A stretch of 64,000 nucleotides of DNA, from positions 1 to 64,000 of the forward strand of contig NZ_JABFDH010000005.1 of assembly GCF_013403975.1 (NCBI RefSeq), written 5' to 3'. The notes beneath the pieces were generated by a model. The model ran no database searches. It had not been told where the DNA came from and was given only the letters and a program-made list of their open reading frames with translations. Each line of letters opens with the position of its first letter. Positions within the stretch are counted from its first letter, which is position 1. The position numbers were made by a program, and so were the translations under genes. The DNA comes from Winogradskyella ursingii. GTDB lineage: Bacteria; Bacteroidota; Bacteroidia; Flavobacteriales; Flavobacteriaceae. This document shows positions 1 to 9,632 of this stretch, in pieces.

Positions 1-2874
1 AGTATAGAGATCCTCAAGAGCGTATCGAGCGTGACACCTGGAGGTGGAGCGGGCTTGGTCGACGATGTGGTCAACTACAGCTTTACGGTAACGAACACGG
101 GCAATGTAACCTTGACAGGCATATCGGTCAACGACCCGGTAGTGGGTACGGTAAGCTGTGTGGCGACGAGCCTTGCACCAGGTGCGAGCACGACCTGTAC
201 GGCAAGTTATACGGTACTACAGAGTGATGTTGATGCCGGAGGAATAGAGAACACGGCGGACGTTACGGCGAGCTCACCGGGCAACACGGATGACGTCACG
301 GACGTATCTGATACAGGAACGGAGGCCGACGGTACCACTGTAGCGGACCCTTCCAACGAGGAGACGGACGACCTTGACGATGTCAACGGTGACAACAACG
401 ATGCCGATCCAACGAACGACGTAACACCATTCGAGATAATACAAAATCCAATGATAAGCATCACTAAGACGAGCAATCTGGACTTAGGAGCTGACGGCGT
501 TGTTAGTGTTGGAGATATTATCACTTACGACTACATGGTAGCGAATACTGGTGACGTTACGGTTTTCAACGTAATAGTTACAGAAGATGCAGCGGACTTT
601 ACTGGAACAGGCGCTTTGCCGACACCAACCTATGTAAGTGGCGGCACCGACGAGGACGGAGACACCGAAGTAGATGACCTTGCGGTTGCACCACAAAGCC
701 CTATCTTTTACACTTCGACTTATGCAATTACTCAAGCGGACATCGATGCTGGTACAGTGACAAACCAAGCAATGGCTGATGGTACGGACCCTCAGGGAGG
801 TAGCGTTACAGACGACAGTGATGACCCGAACAATCCTGCTGACAATGATAATAACGGAGATGGAGATCCGGACGATCCGACAGTTACTGTAATACCACAG
901 AATCCAATGATCAGCATTACTAAAACGAGCAACTTGGACGTAGGGGCTGACGGCGTCGTTAGCGTTGGAGATATCATTACTTACGACTATACGGTAACGA
1001 ATACTGGTGATGTGACTGTGTTCAATGTAACGGTTACTGAGGATGCATCGGACTTTACAGGAACAGGTGCTTTGCCGACACCGACCTATGTAAGTGGCGG
1101 CACCGACGAGGACGGAGACACCGAAGTAGATGACCTTGCGGTTGCACCACAAAGCCCTATCTTTTACACTTCGACTTATGCAATTACTCAAGCGGACATC
1201 GATGCTGGTACAGTGACAAACCAAGCAATGGCTGATGGTACGGACCCTCAGGGAGGTAGCGTTACAGACGACAGTGATGACCCGAACAATCCTGCTGACA
1301 ATGATAATAACGGAGATGGAGATCCGGACGATCCGACTGATACCGTGATTGTTCAAAATCCATCAATTGAAGTTGTAAAGACTGTTACAATTACAAATGA
1401 TATTGTACCTACCGGTCCAAGCTTAGATGATGAAATAACATATACTATTTTAGTTACTAATACAGGTAATGTGACTTTAGATAATGTCATGTTGGTAGAC
1501 ACATTTGTTGATGCCAATGGAAACACTTTAACTTTATTCTCTGGTCCAACATTTGTCAGTGGAGATTTAGGAAGTACTGAAGGAAATTTATTGGTTGGTG
1601 AAATAGCTACATATACAGCTACTTATATTATTGAACAGAATGCTATCGATTCTGGTGGATTTAATAATAGTGTAGTTGCGAGTGGCGATGGTCCGGATGA
1701 CAGAACTGTGAATGATACAAGTGATGATGGAGATGATACGGATGGTAATACTGAAGACGATCCAACAGAAACAATTATTAATCCAAATCCAAGTATTAGT
1801 TTGTTGAAATCTGCATTGCCATTAGTTGATTCTAATAATGATGGGATAGCTGGTGGTATTGATGATATTATTTCCTATGAATTTACCGTTGAGAATACAG
1901 GAAATGTTACATTAACGGATATAGTTGTGCAGGATGCTTTACCAAATTTAAATTTAATGGGTGGACCAATTGCACAATTAATTCCTGGAGAAGTCGATGA
2001 TACTACTTATACAGCTACATATCAAATTACTCAAAATGATATTGATGCTGGAAGCGTAATCAATTCAGCAACTGTCAATGGAGAAGCACCAGCTGGTGAT
2101 TTGAATGACCCGAATGATGATGTGAATGATACAAGTGACGACCCTAATAATCCAAATGATGTTGATAATGATGGTGATGGTGATCCGGATGATCCGACTA
2201 TAACTCAAGTCAATGCATTTTTTGATATTGAAGTAATTAAAACTGTAGATGAATTAAGGCCTGTAGTTGGTGATAATGTTACATTTACAATAGAAGTAGC
2301 AAATATTGGTAATGTAACTGCAACCAATATTGTCATTAATGAGCAAATACCAAGTGGGTTTACATTTGTTCCACCACCAGCCTTAACTGCTGGAACATAT
2401 TCTGAAGTCAATGGTGAATGGATTATTGCTCAACTGAATCCAGATCAAGTCGAAATATTGGAACTAACAGTAGAGGTTTTAGGTATCGGTGATTACACCA
2501 ATACGGCATCGGTACAAAGTGCAATTGGCGGTGTTGATGTAAATATTGGTAATGATTCTGATAGTGTTACTGTAGATCCTATTTGTTTAACCATCTATAA
2601 CGAGTTCTCACCAGATGGAAATGGAGTGAATGAAACATTCACAATAGATTGTTTAGAAAGATTTCCAGATAATAAGTTAGAAGTTTATAATCGATGGGGT
2701 AATATAGTCTATTCTAAAAGAGGATATCAAAATGATTGGGACGGTACTTCTAACGGTAGAGCTGTAATTAACGATTCAGATAAATTGCCAGTAGGCACAT
2801 ATTACTACGTTCTTGATCTTGGAGATGGCTCAGAACCAAGAGTTGGATGGTTATATATAAATAGAAAAAACTAA
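1..2874 (+). CDS. Large repeat adhesin with T9SS type B (gliding-type) C-terminal domain; 5' end outside the window
   Basis: The frame is open from the first base, so this is the last 957 residues of a longer protein. It is a chain of about six Ig-like DUF11/SdrD-type domains, each with a [13 protein letters not shown] core strand and ending in an acidic Asn/Asp-rich linker (for example [14 protein letters not shown]) that looks Ca-binding. The last 95 or so residues (from about 2581) form a CHU_C/gliding-motility C-terminal domain with [21 protein letters not shown] and W.G motifs, the T9SS type B export signal. Expected location: the cell surface, as a SprB-like adhesin. A PorP/SprF-like gene follows 28 bp downstream, as is usual for type B cargo. 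Base composition changes inside the gene: the first ~1.3 kb is GC-rich, the rest AT-rich. Exact adhesin target unknown. Confidence 0.88.
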   Translation, partial: SIEILKSVSSVTPGGGAGLVDDVVNYSFTVTNTGNVTLTGISVNDPVVGTVSCVATSLAPGASTTCTASYTVLQSDVDAGGIENTADVTASSPGNTDDVTDVSDTGTEADGTTVADPSNEETDDLDDVNGDNNDADPTNDVTPFEIIQNPMISITKTSNLDLGADGVVSVGDIITYDYMVANTGDVTVFNVIVTEDAADFTGTGALPTPTYVSGGTDEDGDTEVDDLAVAPQSPIFYTSTYAITQADIDAGTVTNQAMADGTDPQGGSVTDDSDDPNNPADNDNNGDGDPDDPTVTVIPQNPMISITKTSNLDVGADGVVSVGDIITYDYTVTNTGDVTVFNVTVTEDASDFTGTGALPTPTYVSGGTDEDGDTEVDDLAVAPQSPIFYTSTYAITQADIDAGTVTNQAMADGTDPQGGSVTDDSDDPNNPADNDNNGDGDPDDPTDTVIVQNPSIEVVKTVTITNDIVPTGPSLDDEITYTILVTNTGNVTLDNVMLVDTFVDANGNTLTLFSGPTFVSGDLGSTEGNLLVGEIATYTATYIIEQNAIDSGGFNNSVVASGDGPDDRTVNDTSDDGDDTDGNTEDDPTETIINPNPSISLLKSALPLVDSNNDGIAGGIDDIISYEFTVENTGNVTLTDIVVQDALPNLNLMGGPIAQLIPGEVDDTTYTATYQITQNDIDAGSVINSATVNGEAPAGDLNDPNDDVNDTSDDPNNPNDVDNDGDGDPDDPTITQVNAFFDIEVIKTVDELRPVVGDNVTFTIEVANIGNVTATNIVINEQIPSGFTFVPPPALTAGTYSEVNGEWIIAQLNPDQVEILELTVEVLGIGDYTNTASVQSAIGGVDVNIGNDSDSVTVDPICLTIYNEFSPDGNGVNETFTIDCLERFPDNKLEVYNRWGNIVYSKRGYQNDWDGTSNGRAVINDSDKLPVGTYYYVLDLGDGSEPRVGWLYINRKN
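445..1356 (+). repeat. Two tandem 456-bp repeat units inside the adhesin gene
   Basis: Unit 1 starts at 445 and unit 2 at 901, both with AATCCAATGAT. The period is 456 bp (152 codons). Positions 631-881 and 1087-1337 are identical by eye over 251 bp, while the 5' parts of the units carry scattered silent and conservative changes. This points to recent unequal exchange or gene conversion. Because the start of the gene is missing, more units may lie upstream. Confidence 0.9.
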
Positions 2875-2902
2875 GAAACACTGAATTATAAAATATATTA
2901 AA

Positions 2903-3829
2903 ATGATACATAAATCATCAATAATAAAAGGATTAGTAGTTTTAGTATTTACACTATGCAGTGCTAATAGTTTTGCACAACAAGATCCACAATATACACA
3001 CTATATGTACAACACGTTAAGTGTTAATCCAGCCTATGCAGGTCAAAGAGAAACTCTTAGTGTGGTTGGTGTACATAGATCTCAGTGGGTCGGAATCGAT
3101 GGTGCACCTCAAACTCAATCTTTGGGTATTCATGCTCCTTTACGGAACGAAAGAATTGGTATAGGACTAAATATTGTTAGTGATGCATTAGGCCCAGCCA
3201 GAGAGTCGTTTGTCGATGCAAATTTTTCATACACTATTCCTTTAAACGAAAACGATTTGAAGCTTTCATTTGGAGTAAAAGGTGGGTTTCATATGCTAGA
3301 TACGGATTGGAGCAAAGGAAGATTTCAAGATCCTGATGCAGCTTTTCAAGATAATATAAATCTTATTTCGCCAACTGTCGGAGCAGGTTTGTACATGCAC
3401 ACAAGAAAGTGGTATTTGGGTCTAGCCATTCCTAATTTTTTGGAAACCGAACATTATGATGATTTCCAAGAATCTGTAGCTACTGAGCGCATGCACTTTT
3501 ATGCAATTGGTGGTTATGTTTTTAATCTTAGTAAAACTACAGAATTAAAACCTGCTTTTTTAATCAAAGGTGTGTCTGGTGCTCCGATCATTGCAGATAT
3601 TTCTGCTAACTTGTTGTTTAAAAAACAATTGACTTTGGGATTAGCTTACAGGTGGGACGATTCTGTAAGTGGCCTTGTAGGTTTTCAAGTAACACCTGGA
3701 ACGTACATTGGCTATGGTTACGATTTAACAACAACAGGTCTAAACAATTATAATAGTGGCACGCATGAGCTTATTTTGCGATTCGAGATTAAACGACTAG
3801 GTAGAATTTTATCTCCGCGATTCTTCTAA
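2903..3829 (+). CDS. PorP/SprF family type IX secretion outer-membrane protein
   Basis: 308 residues. A signal peptide (hydrophobic core, cut near NSFAQQ) is followed by the family opening QDPQYTHYMYNTLSVNPAYAG, then alternating beta-strand segments and a C-terminal strand near LILRFEIKR, as expected for an outer-membrane barrel of about 300 residues. PorP is a core T9SS component in Porphyromonas; SprF paralogues in flavobacteria sit beside, and help secrete, adhesins with type B C-terminal domains. The preceding gene encodes such an adhesin and the next an OmpA protein, so the three likely form one operon (gaps of 28 and 10 bp). I infer that it is a dedicated secretion or anchoring partner of that adhesin rather than the core PorP. 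Confidence 0.9.
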   Translation: MIHKSSIIKGLVVLVFTLCSANSFAQQDPQYTHYMYNTLSVNPAYAGQRETLSVVGVHRSQWVGIDGAPQTQSLGIHAPLRNERIGIGLNIVSDALGPARESFVDANFSYTIPLNENDLKLSFGVKGGFHMLDTDWSKGRFQDPDAAFQDNINLISPTVGAGLYMHTRKWYLGLAIPNFLETEHYDDFQESVATERMHFYAIGGYVFNLSKTTELKPAFLIKGVSGAPIIADISANLLFKKQLTLGLAYRWDDSVSGLVGFQVTPGTYIGYGYDLTTTGLNNYNSGTHELILRFEIKRLGRILSPRFF

Positions 3830-3839
3830 ACATATGATT

Positions 3840-5831
3840 ATGAAAAAAACATTTAGATATTTAATTATTACAAGTATTGCTTTCTTTTCGGTAGCAATTT
3901 ATGCCCAAAAGGGTAAAATACAAAGTGTACAGGATGACTATAGGGATTTCGCCTACGTAAAGACGAGTGAGGTTTTGCTCGAAGTAGCTAATAAAGGCTA
4001 TAGATCGGTAGACTTACTTCAGAAATTGGCCAATTCTTTCTATTTTCAAAATAAAATGGAAGAAGCTGCCAAATGGTATGGAGAGCTTATGGCTTTAAAT
4101 GAAGTTATAGACCCTGAATATTATTTTAGATATGCGATGGCGCTCAAGGGATCAAAAAATTATGATGCTTCCAATGAATGGATGAAAAAATTCAACGACT
4201 TAAAACCGGATGATTTACGTGGAAGAGCTTTCATGTCTAAGGTAGATTATAAGTCTGATATTGAAGCCGTAAGCAGGGACGATATTCAGCCGAATAATTT
4301 AGAATTCAATACAGAATACTCCGATTTTGGAACGTCTCCAACTGTAGATGGTAATGGAATTGTTTTCGCATCGTCGCGTGGAGGTGGTCGTAAATACAGA
4401 TGGAACGAACAACCATATTTAGATTTATTCACTGTTAAAAAATCAGTAGAAGGAAATTACGGAGAAGTTTCTGAGATTGGAGGAGACGTCAATACAAAGT
4501 ATCACGAGTCTAGTGTGGCATATTCTCCAGATGGAATGTATATGTACTTTACTAGAAATAATTATTACAACTTAAGATATAAGGAAGATGATACTGGCAT
4601 AAATAGACTTCAACTTTATAGAGCCACAAGAAGTGAGGATGGAGATTGGGAAAATATTCAATCTATCCATTTTAATGGTGAAGATTACAGCGTTGCCCAT
4701 CCAACAATTACGCTAGACGGTAAGAAGCTTTATTTTGCTTCAGATATGCCAGGCACCTATGGCATGTCCGATATTTTTGTTGTCGATATTAATGAAGATG
4801 GTACGCTTGGTGAACCAGAAAACCTAGGGACTTCCATTAATACTGAGGGTCAAGAAACATTTCCTTTTGTAAATACTAGTGGTGATCTTTATTATTCATC
4901 TGGTGGTTTTCCTGGATTGGGAGGGTTAGATGTTTTTGTATCAAGAGAACTAGACCAAAATTATAGAAACAGTTCGCCAAATAATTTCAATTTTACTATT
5001 CAAAATGTTGGAAAACCTGTAAATAGCGCTGCGGATGATTTTGGTTATTACGAAAATGTTGTGACCAAGGAGGTTTATTTTAGTTCCAATAGAGAAGGAG
5101 GAAAAGGGAGTGATGATATTTATTCTTTCATTGAACCCGAATGCACTCAATTGGTCACAGGTACTGTTAAAGATAAAGACTCTTTTGAATTAATACCTGG
5201 AGCTGTCGTTGTTTTATATAATGAAACCGGAGAAGAACTAGAGCGTAAAACGGTTGGACAAGAAGCAACATTTGAGTTCGATTTAGAGTGTGATAAAGAG
5301 TACTTAATAAGAGGGGAGAAAGAAACTTATATTTCAGATGAAAAACGATTTACAACCCCAAGTAAAAAACAAGATTTAGAGATCGAGTTGTTGTTAGACA
5401 AAGATGAGCAGCAAGTAAATCCATGTGATGACTTAGCGAAGATTCTTGATATACCGATCATATATTTTGATTTTGATAAGTCCAACATTAGATACGATGC
5501 CGAAATTGAATTGCAAAAAGTCATAGCGGTACTCAATCAGTACCCAACAATGACCATTGATATTCGTAGTCATACAGATTGCAGAGGTACAGATATCTAT
5601 AACGAGAAACTATCAGATAGAAGAGCGCAGTCTACTCGTAATTATCTAATTAAAAATGATATTACGGACGACCGTTTAACAGCCAAAGGTTATGGAGAAT
5701 ATAGATTAGTTAATGATTGTGGATGTGAACAAACTGATACCTCTAGCTGTTCTGAAGAAGAGCATCAAGAAAACAGAAGAAGCGAATTTATAATTACAAG
5801 TTTTAAAGGCGAAAAATGTCCTGAAAACTAG
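3840..5831 (+). CDS. PorE-like OmpA family protein (TPR, PD40 propeller, CarboxypepD-like, OmpA)
   Basis: 663 residues from the ATG at 3840; an in-frame ATG at 3834 would add two residues, but MKKTFRYL gives a normal signal peptide ending near AIYAQ. Order: TPR-like helices (about 30-125), WD40/PD40 beta-propeller strands with SPDG and GGGR-type turns (about 150-420), a carboxypeptidase-regulatory-like domain beginning VTGTVKDKDSFELIPGA (about 430-510), and an OmpA peptidoglycan-binding domain with IYFDFDKSNIR, SHTDCRGTD and LSDRRAQSTRNYL (about 540-650). This is the domain order known for PorE, which ties the T9SS to peptidoglycan. Third gene of the adhesin module; followed by a terminator. 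Confidence 0.88.
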   Translation: MKKTFRYLIITSIAFFSVAIYAQKGKIQSVQDDYRDFAYVKTSEVLLEVANKGYRSVDLLQKLANSFYFQNKMEEAAKWYGELMALNEVIDPEYYFRYAMALKGSKNYDASNEWMKKFNDLKPDDLRGRAFMSKVDYKSDIEAVSRDDIQPNNLEFNTEYSDFGTSPTVDGNGIVFASSRGGGRKYRWNEQPYLDLFTVKKSVEGNYGEVSEIGGDVNTKYHESSVAYSPDGMYMYFTRNNYYNLRYKEDDTGINRLQLYRATRSEDGDWENIQSIHFNGEDYSVAHPTITLDGKKLYFASDMPGTYGMSDIFVVDINEDGTLGEPENLGTSINTEGQETFPFVNTSGDLYYSSGGFPGLGGLDVFVSRELDQNYRNSSPNNFNFTIQNVGKPVNSAADDFGYYENVVTKEVYFSSNREGGKGSDDIYSFIEPECTQLVTGTVKDKDSFELIPGAVVVLYNETGEELERKTVGQEATFEFDLECDKEYLIRGEKETYISDEKRFTTPSKKQDLEIELLLDKDEQQVNPCDDLAKILDIPIIYFDFDKSNIRYDAEIELQKVIAVLNQYPTMTIDIRSHTDCRGTDIYNEKLSDRRAQSTRNYLIKNDITDDRLTAKGYGEYRLVNDCGCEQTDTSSCSEEEHQENRRSEFIITSFKGEKCPEN

Positions 5832-5852
5832 CTGATAATATAGTACCGTTCT

Positions 5853-5888
5853 AAATAGCCGTTTATTTTTTAAACGGCTATTTTTTTG
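5853..5888 (+). terminator. Intrinsic terminator after the adhesin module
   Basis: A 13-bp stem (AAATAGCCGTTTA pairing with TAAACGGCTATTT), a five-base loop and a run of T. It lies 22 bp after the OmpA-family stop codon and ends the adhesin-PorP-OmpA unit. Confidence 0.88.
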
Positions 5889-5934
5889 TTAAATCCTTTA
5901 TACTTTTACGGTTTAAGATAGTAATTTAGCATTT

Positions 5935-6459
5935 ATGACAGAAGAACTAGTCATCCTAGTAGATGAAAACGATAATCAACTTGGCTTAATGCCAAAAATG
6001 GAAGCACATGAAAAAGCGTTGTTGCATCGTGCATTTTCCGTGTTTGTATTTAATGAAAAAAATGAGCTAATGCTACAGCAGCGTGCATTAGAAAAGTATC
6101 ATTCACCTGGTTTGTGGACCAATACGTGTTGTAGTCACCAACGAGACGGTGAGAGTAATTTAGATGCAGGAAAACGCAGATTACAAGAAGAGATGGGTTT
6201 TGTAACTGAACTTAAAGAAACAACCTCATTTATATACAAAGCACCTTTTGACAATGGCCTGACTGAACATGAATACGACCATATAATGATTGGCTATTTC
6301 AATGAAGAACCCAATATCAATCCAGAGGAAGTAGGCGATTGGAAATGGATGTCTTTAGAAGCTGTAAAGACCGATATGGTTTCAAATCCAGAAATCTACA
6401 CAGCTTGGTTCAAAATTATTTTCGAGAAATTTTACGAATATATTAATATCACTAAATAA
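5935..6459 (+). CDS. idi: Isopentenyl-diphosphate delta-isomerase, type 1
   Basis: 174 residues, usual for type I IDI. It interconverts isopentenyl and dimethylallyl diphosphate in the cytoplasm, feeding quinones and carotenoids. Visible features: the Nudix-like fold with WTNTCCSHQRDGE (the TNTCCSH segment carries the catalytic Cys and metal His), then RRLQEEMGF (Nudix-type helix with metal Glu residues) and the ENEYDH-like segment LTEHEYDH (metal/catalytic Glu and His). The stop codon overlaps the next start by one base (TAATG), so the two genes are probably translated from one message. Confidence 0.95.
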   Translation: MTEELVILVDENDNQLGLMPKMEAHEKALLHRAFSVFVFNEKNELMLQQRALEKYHSPGLWTNTCCSHQRDGESNLDAGKRRLQEEMGFVTELKETTSFIYKAPFDNGLTEHEYDHIMIGYFNEEPNINPEEVGDWKWMSLEAVKTDMVSNPEIYTAWFKIIFEKFYEYINITK

Positions 6460-6869
6460 TGAAAGTTACAGTTCATAGAAAAGCACATTTTAATGCAGCA
6501 CATCGTCTTTATAGAAAAGATTGGAGTTTTGAGAAAAATGAAGCTGTTTTTGGACTGTGCAATAATCCCAATTTTCATGGCCATAATTATGAATTGATTG
6601 CAAGTGTGACTGGCGATATTGATCCAGAAACAGGTTATGTGATTGACGTAAAAATTTTAAAAGACATCATTAAATCTGAAGTTGAAGATGCCTTTGACCA
6701 TAAAAATTTGAATGTTGAAGTTGCAGAATTTAAAGAACTCAATCCAACAGCAGAGAATATAGCAGTAATCATATACAATAAAATAAAACCCAAATTAGAT
6801 TCTAAATTTCATTTGGAAATCACTCTTTACGAAACACCACGTAATTTTGTGACTTATTCTGGAGAATAA
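6459..6869 (+). CDS. 6-pyruvoyl-tetrahydropterin synthase family protein (PTPS/QueD)
   Basis: 136 residues. Zinc ligands are visible as HFNAAHRL near the N-terminus and HGH in LCNNPNFHGHNYEL; the catalytic Cys lies six residues before HGH (CNNPNxHGH), the spacing of true PTPS enzymes rather than the shorter C-x3-HGH of QueD. The C-terminal LYETPRNFV supplies the pterin-anchoring Glu. Likely substrate is 7,8-dihydroneopterin triphosphate; the product could serve tetrahydropterin or queuosine routes, and no other queuosine gene is nearby to decide. Coupled to idi by a one-base overlap, although the two pathways are unrelated. Confidence 0.88.
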   Translation: MKVTVHRKAHFNAAHRLYRKDWSFEKNEAVFGLCNNPNFHGHNYELIASVTGDIDPETGYVIDVKILKDIIKSEVEDAFDHKNLNVEVAEFKELNPTAENIAVIIYNKIKPKLDSKFHLEITLYETPRNFVTYSGE

Positions 6870-7153
6870 GTTGTGTAGGTGAAAGCAATTAAATAAGTTT
6901 TGTCCCAGATGATCTTTCTATCATTTACAATGGTAATCATAAACAAAGCAAATAAGTTAGATTACTTTGTTAATTAAGTGCGCTTTGATGGATTTGTGTT
7001 GGTGAAAATTAAAACAACTTCGGATACCGTTTAAGGAGAAAAAATTTCAACTCCGGTATCAACAAAATAATTTACTTTAAATGCTAAAATTTCTATAAGG
7101 TCATATTAATATTTTCAACAATAATTAAATAAAGAATTACCGTTTAGATTTAG
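6870..7153. other. Intergenic region with a bulged hairpin at 7023-7060
   Basis: No reading frame of interest in these 284 bases. At 7023-7060 GATACC (7023-7028) and GGAG (7035-7038) pair with CTCC and GGTATC (7051-7060), giving a two-part stem interrupted by a 6-base bulge, with a 12-base AT-rich loop. It has no T-run, so it does not look like a terminator. It lies about 95 bases upstream of the promoter of the next gene. Function unknown. Confidence 0.4.
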
Positions 7154-7161
7154 TACTTTTG
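7154..7161 (+). promoter_or_regulatory. Bacteroidota -7 promoter box TACTTTTG
   Basis: A full match to TAnnTTTG, 24 bases before the ATG at 7186, which would give a leader of about 18 bases. It overlaps a possible in-frame TTG at 7159, a reason for rejecting that TTG as the translation start. Confidence 0.6.
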
Positions 7162-7185
7162 CCACGATTTAAAAAAATAACAATC

Positions 7186-7452
7186 ATGGCAAATAAAAGA
7201 GATTTAAAAAAGGATATCAACTTTGTTCTTGGAGATATTATTGAGGCAGTTTACATTTGGGAATTGTCTAATACACAAAAACCTACCAAAGAAAGTGAAG
7301 CGATAATTGAAGAGGCTATTGCAACGTTCGATGAGCTAATTGCACGTGTTAATGATCGCAATGTAGAAGACAAAAAAGCACATTTTAAAGCTATAAATAA
7401 TGATCTTGAAACCAAAGGAAGAGAACTGGTAGCTAAGATTAATAAGCTCTAA
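7186..7452 (+). CDS. Small conserved hypothetical protein
   Basis: 88 residues from the ATG at 7186 (MANKRDLKKDINFVLGDII). Highly charged and predicted all-helical: the heptad-like spacing of Leu, Ile and Val across the length suggests a short helical bundle or coiled coil; no Cys, no membrane segment, no signal peptide. I recognise no catalytic motif. It has its own promoter box (7154-7161) and a terminator, so it is a monocistronic small cytoplasmic protein. Similar short proteins are common in flavobacteria, but the function is unknown to me. Confidence 0.75.
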   Translation: MANKRDLKKDINFVLGDIIEAVYIWELSNTQKPTKESEAIIEEAIATFDELIARVNDRNVEDKKAHFKAINNDLETKGRELVAKINKL

Positions 7453-7470
7453 GAATAAAAAATTTAGATT

Positions 7471-7510
7471 AAAAAAAACTTCAGTTATTAAAAAACTGAA
7501 GTTTTTTTTG
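7471..7510. terminator. Bidirectional terminator between convergent genes
   Basis: Stem AAAACTTCAGT / ACTGAAGTTTT with a nine-base loop, flanked by A-runs on the left and T-runs on the right, so it can work for the small gene on + and for the DUF4369 lipoprotein gene on -. Confidence 0.88.
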
Positions 7511-7528
7511 TGATCTTATTTAAGTAAT

Positions 7529-8242
7529 TTATTCTTCGACAGAAGCACGTGTATCAATAACTTCTTTCAGTTTTTTACCGTAAAAAGAATTTTTGATATT
7601 TTCATTAAGATTGTTGTAAACCGAATCGATATAAACAGGGTTAGCACTCGGAATTTCATAAAGTGCCAAATACGGTGCAACCTCACTGTCCTTATTGGTC
7701 ATTGCAAATTGTATAGTGTAAGAATATTTTCTCTTTAATAATCGTTGTGATTGAGTTGAAAGTGAATCCGACAAAAGAGTGTCTTTCTGTTTCTGTGCTA
7801 AAAAATTTTGCTCTATTAAATCTAAATTTTGATTGTTGAATCTAGACATCACCTTCAAATAAGATTCTAATAGTTCTTGCTGCTCAGAACCATTGATTTC
7901 AGCATCAAAATTAAAATTCTTCAGCGTCGTATTTATTTCTGTCGTTCCTTTATCTGCAAAAAACGGAATATAATGCTCCTCACCATCGTTCTTAAATAAT
8001 TTAAGGTAAAATAAAATTGGTTCGTCGATCGTGGTAGTTAAAGTAAATTCAGGTTCACCCGAAATAACCATAGAATCAAGATCAATTATAGTAGAATCAC
8101 CATCCCTTTGAAGATAAACTATTCCTTTTTTTAGCCCTTTAACTTTTCCTTTCAGTTTAAAATTTGAATCTGAATCTTTTCCGCATGAAATAGTGAGTAC
8201 TAATAAAAGGATTATGCTTAGGGCTTTATAAATTCTGGTCAT
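7529..8242 (-). CDS. DUF4369 domain-containing lipoprotein
   Basis: 237 residues. Lipoprotein signal peptide with lipobox LTISCGK (Cys about residue 20), so it is anchored in the cell envelope. The following segment (FKLKGKVKGLKKGIVYLQ through about residue 125) matches the DUF4369 beta-rich module that in Bacteroidota often precedes a thioredoxin/TlpA domain. Here the thioredoxin half is absent: the C-terminal half is helical and lacks a CxxC motif, so this is the short form of the family. It follows the DUF819 gene on the same strand with a 52-bp gap and may be cotranscribed. Function unknown. Confidence 0.8.
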   Translation of the reverse strand: MTRIYKALSIILLLVLTISCGKDSDSNFKLKGKVKGLKKGIVYLQRDGDSTIIDLDSMVISGEPEFTLTTTIDEPILFYLKLFKNDGEEHYIPFFADKGTTEINTTLKNFNFDAEINGSEQQELLESYLKVMSRFNNQNLDLIEQNFLAQKQKDTLLSDSLSTQSQRLLKRKYSYTIQFAMTNKDSEVAPYLALYEIPSANPVYIDSVYNNLNENIKNSFYGKKLKEVIDTRASVEE

Positions 8243-8294
8243 TTTTTGCTTTAGTTTTTAGGTGCGCAAATATCTTATAATTGTTTTTAAAATG

Positions 8295-9560
8295 CTAACC
8301 TGCTGCGGCAATTTTCATAAGTTCCGCACATAAAATTGCACCATAAGTTCCGACGACATATCCAAAAACCGCGAGCAATGCACCAACAGTTGCTAGTGAT
8401 GGGTGAAAAGCCGCAGCTACAACAGGTGCAGATGCTGCGCCACCAACATTTGCTTGGCTGCCAACAGCCAAAAAGAAATAAGGTGCTTTAATAAGTTTGG
8501 CAACTAAAATTAATAATACTGCGTGTATGGCCATCCATACTAATCCAATTAAAATGAGGCCTGGATTTTCAAAAATCTTACCTAAATCCATTTTCATACC
8601 TATTGTAGCGACTAAAATATATATAAATACGCTGCCTATTTTACTTGCGCCTGCCCCTTCGTAGTTTTTAGCTTTTGTAAACGAAAGAAGTACTCCAATT
8701 AATGTAGCAATAGAGATTAACCAAAAGAAACCACTACCAAAGGATGAAAGTGCACTTCTAGTATCGCTAACTGCTTCAAAATTATTTTTTAGAAATACAG
8801 AAATATGATCCGCCCCAAAATGTGCAATACCTACGGCACCAAAAGCGAGGGCTAAAATCACAATAAAATCTGTCGTAGTAGGTATTTTGGTAATTTTATC
8901 ACTAAAAGCCTGCACTTTGTTCTGAAGCTCATCAATAGCAGTGTTATCTGCCTTAAGCCAATTGTCTATTTTTTTTCGTTTACCGATACCAAGAAGAATA
9001 ATTGCCATCCAAATATTGGCCACAACGATATCCACCAAAACCATGCCTCCATATAATTCTTGGTTGAATTCATAAATTTCTAACATTGCGGCTTGGTTAG
9101 CTCCACCACCGATCCAGCTTCCTGCAAGTGTAGCAAGTCCTCTCCAAGTGGCATCAAAACCTGCGCCACCAACTGTTTCTGGAGAAAAACTTGAAATCAA
9201 TAAAATAGCAATTGGTCCACCGATAATAATACCAATGGTTCCTGTAAAAAACATGACCAAGGCCTTCCAGCCTAAATTAAAGATGGCTTTTAAGTCAATA
9301 CTTAAAGTCAATAATACTAGTGATGCAGGTAATAAATAACGACTGGCAATAAAATATGTCTGAGAAATCTCATCTGATATTAAACCAACGGAATTAAATA
9401 TAGCAGGAATTAAATAACACATTAAAAGTCCCGGAACTATACGGTAGAATTTAGGCCAAAAACCTGATTTTTTCGATTCGGTAAAAAAGACGAATCCCAA
9501 AGCAATCATTAATAATCCGAACACTATGGCATCATTGGTAAATACAGGTTGGTTTTCCAT
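8295..9560 (-). CDS. DUF819 family integral membrane protein
   Basis: 421 residues with about ten to twelve hydrophobic helices. Diagnostic segments include WIGGGANQAAMLEIY near the middle and AVGSQANVGGAASAPVVAAAF near the C-terminus, the Gly/Ala-rich paired motifs of DUF819, a family with a repeated fold related to secondary anion/carboxylate carriers. A basic, soluble loop (GKRKKIDNWLKADN) separates the two halves. Probably an inner-membrane transporter; the substrate cannot be told from sequence. The ATG at 9560 leaves about 40 bp to the terminator of the Arc-type gene upstream. Confidence 0.85.
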   Translation of the reverse strand: MENQPVFTNDAIVFGLLMIALGFVFFTESKKSGFWPKFYRIVPGLLMCYLIPAIFNSVGLISDEISQTYFIASRYLLPASLVLLTLSIDLKAIFNLGWKALVMFFTGTIGIIIGGPIAILLISSFSPETVGGAGFDATWRGLATLAGSWIGGGANQAAMLEIYEFNQELYGGMVLVDIVVANIWMAIILLGIGKRKKIDNWLKADNTAIDELQNKVQAFSDKITKIPTTTDFIVILALAFGAVGIAHFGADHISVFLKNNFEAVSDTRSALSSFGSGFFWLISIATLIGVLLSFTKAKNYEGAGASKIGSVFIYILVATIGMKMDLGKIFENPGLILIGLVWMAIHAVLLILVAKLIKAPYFFLAVGSQANVGGAASAPVVAAAFHPSLATVGALLAVFGYVVGTYGAILCAELMKIAAAG

Positions 9561-9602
9561 TTCAGTTTAATTTTGAAACGCAAAATACAAAAATTAGTAA
9601 CT

Positions 9603-9632
9603 AAAAAAAGTGACCAATCATGATCACTTTTT
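9603..9632 (-). terminator. Terminator overlapping the 3' end of the Arc-type gene
   Basis: On the - strand AAAAGTGATC pairs with GGTCACTTTT around a six-base loop, then a run of seven T. The stem includes the TGA stop codon of the gene at 9624-9803. It ends the five-gene SPFH operon. Confidence 0.82.

Noticed and set aside
484-1356. Long - strand frame opposite the adhesin repeats
   Set aside because: It follows from the repeat composition of the + gene, repeats itself with the same 456-bp period and has no sensible protein features.
7159-7185. TTG start for the 88-residue small protein
   Set aside because: It lies in the promoter box TACTTTTG; the ATG at 7186 gives a clean start.
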